This document shows positions 60,926-64,000 of a stretch of DNA of 64,000 nt, piece by piece. The stretch comes from Bacteroidota bacterium (GTDB taxonomy: Bacteria; Bacteroidota; Bacteroidia; AKYH767-A; 2013-40CM-41-45). Where the stretch lies: contig JAPLDA010000023.1 in the NCBI GenBank assembly GCA_026391945.1, positions 39,740-103,739 of the forward strand, in the 5' to 3' direction. Within the stretch, counting starts at the first letter, position 1, and every line of letters begins with the position of its first letter. Position numbers and translations under genes: made by a program. Under the pieces are notes generated by a model. That model searched no databases. It was given only the letters and a program-made list of their open reading frames with translations, and had not been told where the DNA came from.

Positions 60926-61722
60926 TCCGGGCCGGTTATGATCGGAACGGGCGCGAGATTAAGAATGACATCCGGAAACGAATTTCATTCTCCATCCTCT
61001 CCATATTTTTCTTTTTACATTCATTTTATTCAGCCGCACAGGATCCGCCGAAACCATTCGCTGTTGTTGAACTTTTCACATCGGAAGGTTGCGCCACTTG
61101 TCCGCCGGCAGAAAAATTACTGAACAGCATCATCACCGAATCAAAAAAAAACAACACCCGGATTTTTTGTATTGAATATCATGTGGATTACTGGAACCAC
61201 GGTGGATGGAGGGATCCGTTCAGCAAAAACCAGTTTACAATGAGGCAGAATATGTATTCGGCGGTGTTGCGGCAAAGGGAGCTGTACACTCCGCAGATGA
61301 TTGTAAATGGAGAAGTCGAATTCACCGGATCTGACTCTTTGAAAGCTAAAACAGCCATCAACAAAGCGCTGGAAAAAAAAACAGAAACCTCTTTGTTTGT
61401 GAGCGTAGATTCGGTAGCCGGTGACACTGCGTTTGTGAACTACGTTGCTTCGCAGGCAGGCAAAAATTTTTCCCTTCACAGCGTTATTGTCGAAAGCGAT
61501 CTGGTATCTAAAATCACGAAAGGAGAAAATGCCGGAACGACGATCACACACAACCAGGTTGCGAGGATATTTTATTCCACGTCATTGAATGAAAAATCGG
61601 GGTTGATAAAAATTCCGCTGAAAGGAATGAAGATGAATTCCAATTGTTTTTTGATTGCGTTTGTTCAGCATAAACAATCGATGCGGATTCTTGCCGCTAC
61701 CTCTTGCTCCTTCAGGCCATAA
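60922..61722 (+). CDS. Secreted DUF1223 thioredoxin-like protein
   Basis: The start at 60922 (ATGA overlap) gives 266 residues; the track start at 60886 is inside ACMSD. An N-terminal signal peptide (RISFSILSIFFFLHSFYSAAQ) precedes a thioredoxin-like domain with VELFTSEGCATCPPAEKLL (CxxC) and then EYHVDYWNHGGWRDPFS and YTPQMIVNGE. DUF1223 proteins are exported; no reaction is established. The coupling with ACMSD may be simple read-through. Confidence 0.8.
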   Translation: MIRAGYDRNGREIKNDIRKRISFSILSIFFFLHSFYSAAQDPPKPFAVVELFTSEGCATCPPAEKLLNSIITESKKNNTRIFCIEYHVDYWNHGGWRDPFSKNQFTMRQNMYSAVLRQRELYTPQMIVNGEVEFTGSDSLKAKTAINKALEKKTETSLFVSVDSVAGDTAFVNYVASQAGKNFSLHSVIVESDLVSKITKGENAGTTITHNQVARIFYSTSLNEKSGLIKIPLKGMKMNSNCFLIAFVQHKQSMRILAATSCSFRP

Positions 61723-61874
61723 GACATTCCTGGAAACCGCTATTGACGGGCGATTCCTGCCTTATATGAATAAACAATTGGATTTGTCGTTGAATAGTAG
61801 GGAAGGAAAAAGATTTTTTTGATTTTTGAAACCGGAAACAAACCCCCGCCCACTGCAAAGCAAGTTTTAATAAT

Positions 61875-61935
61875 TTGACCAGGACGGTGAAGGTCCCCTC
61901 TGCATTTTACTGCAACCTTCACCGTGCAAGGTCAA
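61875..61935. repeat. 61-base two-part palindrome between convergent genes
   Basis: TTGACC(61875)/GGTCAA(61930) encloses ACGGTGAAGGT(61884)/ACCTTCACCGT(61915), both perfect, separated by 3-4 unpaired bases, with a 20-base loop. No T-run on the plus strand. It is probably a transcription barrier or mRNA-end structure between the DUF1223 and DUF5777 genes, or a small repeat element. Confidence 0.5.
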
Positions 61936-61961
61936 CAAGATTTTAAAGAACAACGTTGCAA

Positions 61962-62867
61962 TCAAAGATCGCTTTTTCCACCGCCGATTGTAAAGACTCT
62001 TGAAATATTAAATCCGACACGGATACCGGCATCACTCCATTTGGAATCGGTGTGTGCAAAAAACTGGTTCTCTGCCATGCCAAACGAATTGGTAAGATAA
62101 ACCTGGAACACATGTCCGCCGGTTTCTATTTCATAACCGATTCCCATGCTGTTATAATAAGTGCTTTGCGTGTATTTGTTGATGCGATAACAGTATTCGG
62201 CAACAATGGCCGACCGTTTCGAAAACTTGAAACGTGTTGCAGCGGTTACGCCGTACACATCGTTCTTGTCGGTGAATTTTTCCACGAGGTTATAATGAAC
62301 AAAGAACGGTGCCACCTGGAAAGAAAAACTCGGACTGAATTTTCGTCCGGCAATGATTTCATAACAATACGACAACCGGCTTGACATGAATTCATATTTA
62401 TCGAAACCGTTCTTCTCTTTGTTCAGGTCTTTCAGGTTGGTGTAATACATTCCCGAAAACAGGGTAACGCTGAGCGGATGTGCGTCGTCGTCGGTTTGAC
62501 GGTAAAGTTTGAATTTCAGAAATCCGTCTGCCATTTTTTCAAGCGAACTCCTGCCGACTCCAACCATCAGCCGTCCGTCGTAACTGTATTCAAGGCTCAG
62601 GCGGATGTTGGCCGGCTCATCGATTCCCCACCATTTGTAAGAGCCGCTGTTGATGGCTCCGAACCGGTGAGAGATGCGGAAATCGAGCGTGTTTTTTCCT
62701 ACCGTCTCCAGCGAATGTGTGCTGATGATCCTGGTGGACTTAAATGTAGCCGTTGCAAAAGTTTTTTCAGATGGCTGGTTGCCCAGCAGGTTTATTAAAT
62801 CCTGTGCGTTGCCGGTGAACTGAAAACCAACGGCCAGTGCAACAGAGAAAAGGATTTTCTTAATCAT
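61962..62867 (-). CDS. DUF5777-family beta-barrel protein
   Basis: Protein of 301 residues with a signal peptide (MIKKILFSVALAVGFQFTGNAQ). The family pattern is visible: FATATFKSTRIISTHSLETVGKNTLDFRISHRFG, AINSGSYKWWGIDEPANIRL and FAHTDSKWSDAGIRVGFNISRVF. Alternating strands suggest an outer-membrane barrel. It is the last gene of a minus-strand group with two heme-motif-like lipoproteins, an association that suggests redox work at the cell surface. Confidence 0.82.
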   Translation of the reverse strand: MIKKILFSVALAVGFQFTGNAQDLINLLGNQPSEKTFATATFKSTRIISTHSLETVGKNTLDFRISHRFGAINSGSYKWWGIDEPANIRLSLEYSYDGRLMVGVGRSSLEKMADGFLKFKLYRQTDDDAHPLSVTLFSGMYYTNLKDLNKEKNGFDKYEFMSSRLSYCYEIIAGRKFSPSFSFQVAPFFVHYNLVEKFTDKNDVYGVTAATRFKFSKRSAIVAEYCYRINKYTQSTYYNSMGIGYEIETGGHVFQVYLTNSFGMAENQFFAHTDSKWSDAGIRVGFNISRVFTIGGGKSDL

Positions 62868-62909
62868 AATAGTATGTTCTTATTGAGGTATGGAGGGGTT
62901 CATTTATTA

Positions 62910-63305
62910 TTAATTATTCAGTTTGCCTTGATGGACCCAGGCAATAACCTTTTTGATGGAGCAGCTGTCAAGTGTTCCACCGCCACTTGGCATCCACTGG
63001 GTAGGCGTATACGACGGATCATGTGTAATGGATTTAACAATCATTGAAGCGGTGCTGCTTACATCAGCATAATTGTCGAGAGGAATTCCGGAAGTGCTGG
63101 AAGCCGTACTATGACACGAAGTATTGGTTCCGCAGCTGGCATCGAGTATGGGCTTTACGTCTGTGACATATGAAATTGTTACCGTGGTATCACAATTAGC
63201 CGCCGAAACAACAGGGTGAAGTTCTTCGAGGTTGTCATAATAACAGGAACTGAAGAAAAGCAGGACGAACAGAATCGGTAAATAATTTTTAACCAGGACT
63301 TTCAT
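62910..63305 (-). CDS. Lipoprotein with CX5CH motif, cytochrome-like
   Basis: The start at 63305 (MKVLVKNYLPILFVLLFFSSCYY) gives 131 residues with a lipobox FFSSC. It contains ILDASCGTNTSCHSTASSTSG, where two Cys and a His are spaced CX5CH rather than CXXCH, and a later Met (QWMPSGGG) in ligand position. Similar sequence layout to the next gene up (VKPILDASC / VQPVLIGNC; IAWVHQGKLNN / YVWIEQGALNN), so the two are paralogues. It may bind heme in a non-standard way or not at all. Confidence 0.65.
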   Translation of the reverse strand: MKVLVKNYLPILFVLLFFSSCYYDNLEELHPVVSAANCDTTVTISYVTDVKPILDASCGTNTSCHSTASSTSGIPLDNYADVSSTASMIVKSITHDPSYTPTQWMPSGGGTLDSCSIKKVIAWVHQGKLNN

Positions 63306-63320
63306 TGATAGCATAAGAAT

Positions 63321-63695
63321 TTAATTGTTAAGCGCACCCTGTTCAATCCATACATAGATGTTCAGGATTTGTTTATCAGATAACATGGGCTGCGGTGAAG
63401 GAGGCATCAGGTGTTCGGTTCTTCCGACAACAGATTGATAGAGGCGGCTGTCCCTTGCGTTTCCCGGGTTCACACTTTTCATTACGTCATCATAAGTTAC
63501 TAGGGAAAACGATTCATTGTCTCCGCCGGAGTGACAGCCGCTTTGTGTGCAATTGCCGATGAGCACAGGCTGAACATCGCTCTGGAAACTTATGGCAGGC
63601 TTTGCCGAAACATCAGCTGTATGATTACAGGAACTTGAAAGAAAAAAACAAAGACCGGCAAAAAGAACGAAGGACCTGTTTATTGTTTTTTTCAT
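63321..63695 (-). CDS. Lipoprotein with CX4CH motif, cytochrome c-like
   Basis: Protein of 124 residues with a lipobox (FFLSSSC). It contains PVLIGNCTQSGCHSG, a CX4CH heme-type motif, and a Met in HLMPPSP, which together resemble the small c-type domains found in Bacteroidota and Planctomycetes. It is 15 bases upstream of its paralogue at 62910 and in the same transcript. Probably an electron carrier at the outer membrane. Confidence 0.7.
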   Translation of the reverse strand: MKKTINRSFVLFAGLCFFLSSSCNHTADVSAKPAISFQSDVQPVLIGNCTQSGCHSGGDNESFSLVTYDDVMKSVNPGNARDSRLYQSVVGRTEHLMPPSPQPMLSDKQILNIYVWIEQGALNN

Positions 63696-63777
63696 TGACG
63701 AGGGAGAGGGTTAAAAAACAAACTTCCGGTGAAAGTAAGCCGCCGGAAGCTTGTTTTATAATTACAGGAAATATTTT

Positions 63778-64000
63778 TTACTGGAACAGAACTTTTTTGA
63801 CACTCCGGTTATGATCTACAGTTACATTCAACAGGTAGGTTCCCTTTGCAAGAGTTGATAAGTCGGAAAACGAATGGTTGTATGTTCCGGCAGATTTTTC
63901 TTCATTGATAAATTCGCGCACCAGGTTTCCGTTGATATCATACAACTCAATAACAACATTGCTTTGGTGGTCCACCCGATAAGAAACATTCAGGAATTCA
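63778..64000 (-). CDS. C-terminal end of a T9SS-secreted protein (type A sorting domain), cut by the window
   Basis: The frame is open to the right edge, so the GTG start in the track is not a real start. The visible part is a typical T9SS type A sorting domain: VVIELYDINGNLVREFINEEK, then GTYNHSFSDLSTLAKGTYLLNVTVDHNRSVKKVLFQ. Proteins with this tail cross the outer membrane by the type IX system and are cell-attached or released. Being upstream of the two cytochrome-like lipoproteins, it probably belongs to the same group. Confidence 0.88.
   Translation of the reverse strand, partial: EFLNVSYRVDHQSNVVIELYDINGNLVREFINEEKSAGTYNHSFSDLSTLAKGTYLLNVTVDHNRSVKKVLFQ

Noticed and set aside
1-64000. 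CRISPR array or rRNA operon
   Set aside because: No regularly spaced repeats with spacers and no rRNA-like sequence were seen.

Overview
The window looks like a chromosomal segment of a free-living Bacteroidota. The evidence is a T9SS type A C-terminal sorting domain at the right edge, TAnnTTTG-type -7 promoter boxes, no Shine-Dalgarno sites, an ExbB-ExbD-ExbD-TonB operon of the Bacteroidota type, and many SPase I/II secreted proteins. No species-level assignment is possible from the sequence alone.

Region 1 (1 to about 19.4 kb) is an AT-rich accessory island with all genes on the plus strand. It opens with a tyrosine recombinase cut by the window edge, an excisionase-like HTH protein and a winged-helix replication-initiator-like gene that carries an AT-rich, repeat-flanked segment. 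Single genes follow: a DUF4062-like/LOTUS fusion, a YD-repeat lipoprotein, an Mrr-like nuclease, a strongly structured non-coding element and a small secreted protein. Next comes a tightly packed type I restriction operon: hsdR, an unrecognised PD-(D/E)xK-like gene, a fused hsdM-hsdS, and a RloC/PrrC-like zinc-hook ATPase. A second packed operon holds an HD + Hsp90-like ATPase protein, a membrane-anchorless GT51 glycosyltransferase-like protein and a Pol-beta-fold nucleotidyltransferase. This last triad is the best candidate for an undescribed defence or conflict system.

Region 2 (19.4-45.8 kb) is core-type chromosome. It contains a TPR membrane protein, a DUF4139 protein, an ECF sigma factor with an anti-sigma/TPR protein, and an SLC13 permease. 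A sulfur module (TauE permease, MBL-rhodanese, thioredoxin) is followed by RNase R, cytochrome c, YD-repeat and MORN-type secreted proteins, tRNA-Lys(CUU), NadA and RpiB. M28 and S8 secreted peptidases, a PIG-L deacetylase and an APC permease complete it.

Region 3 (45.8-64 kb) holds nuoLMN of complex I without nuoA-K, then the exbB-exbD-exbD-tonB-pstS-TPR operon. The lower kynurenine pathway follows (3-hydroxyanthranilate dioxygenase, ACMS decarboxylase, aminomuconate-semialdehyde dehydrogenase, plus an SDR). The window ends with a minus-strand group of a T9SS-secreted protein, two heme-motif-like lipoproteins and a DUF5777 beta-barrel protein. Together these genes suggest an aerobic, quinone- and cytochrome-dependent heterotroph that degrades tryptophan-derived aromatics and takes up macromolecules through TonB.
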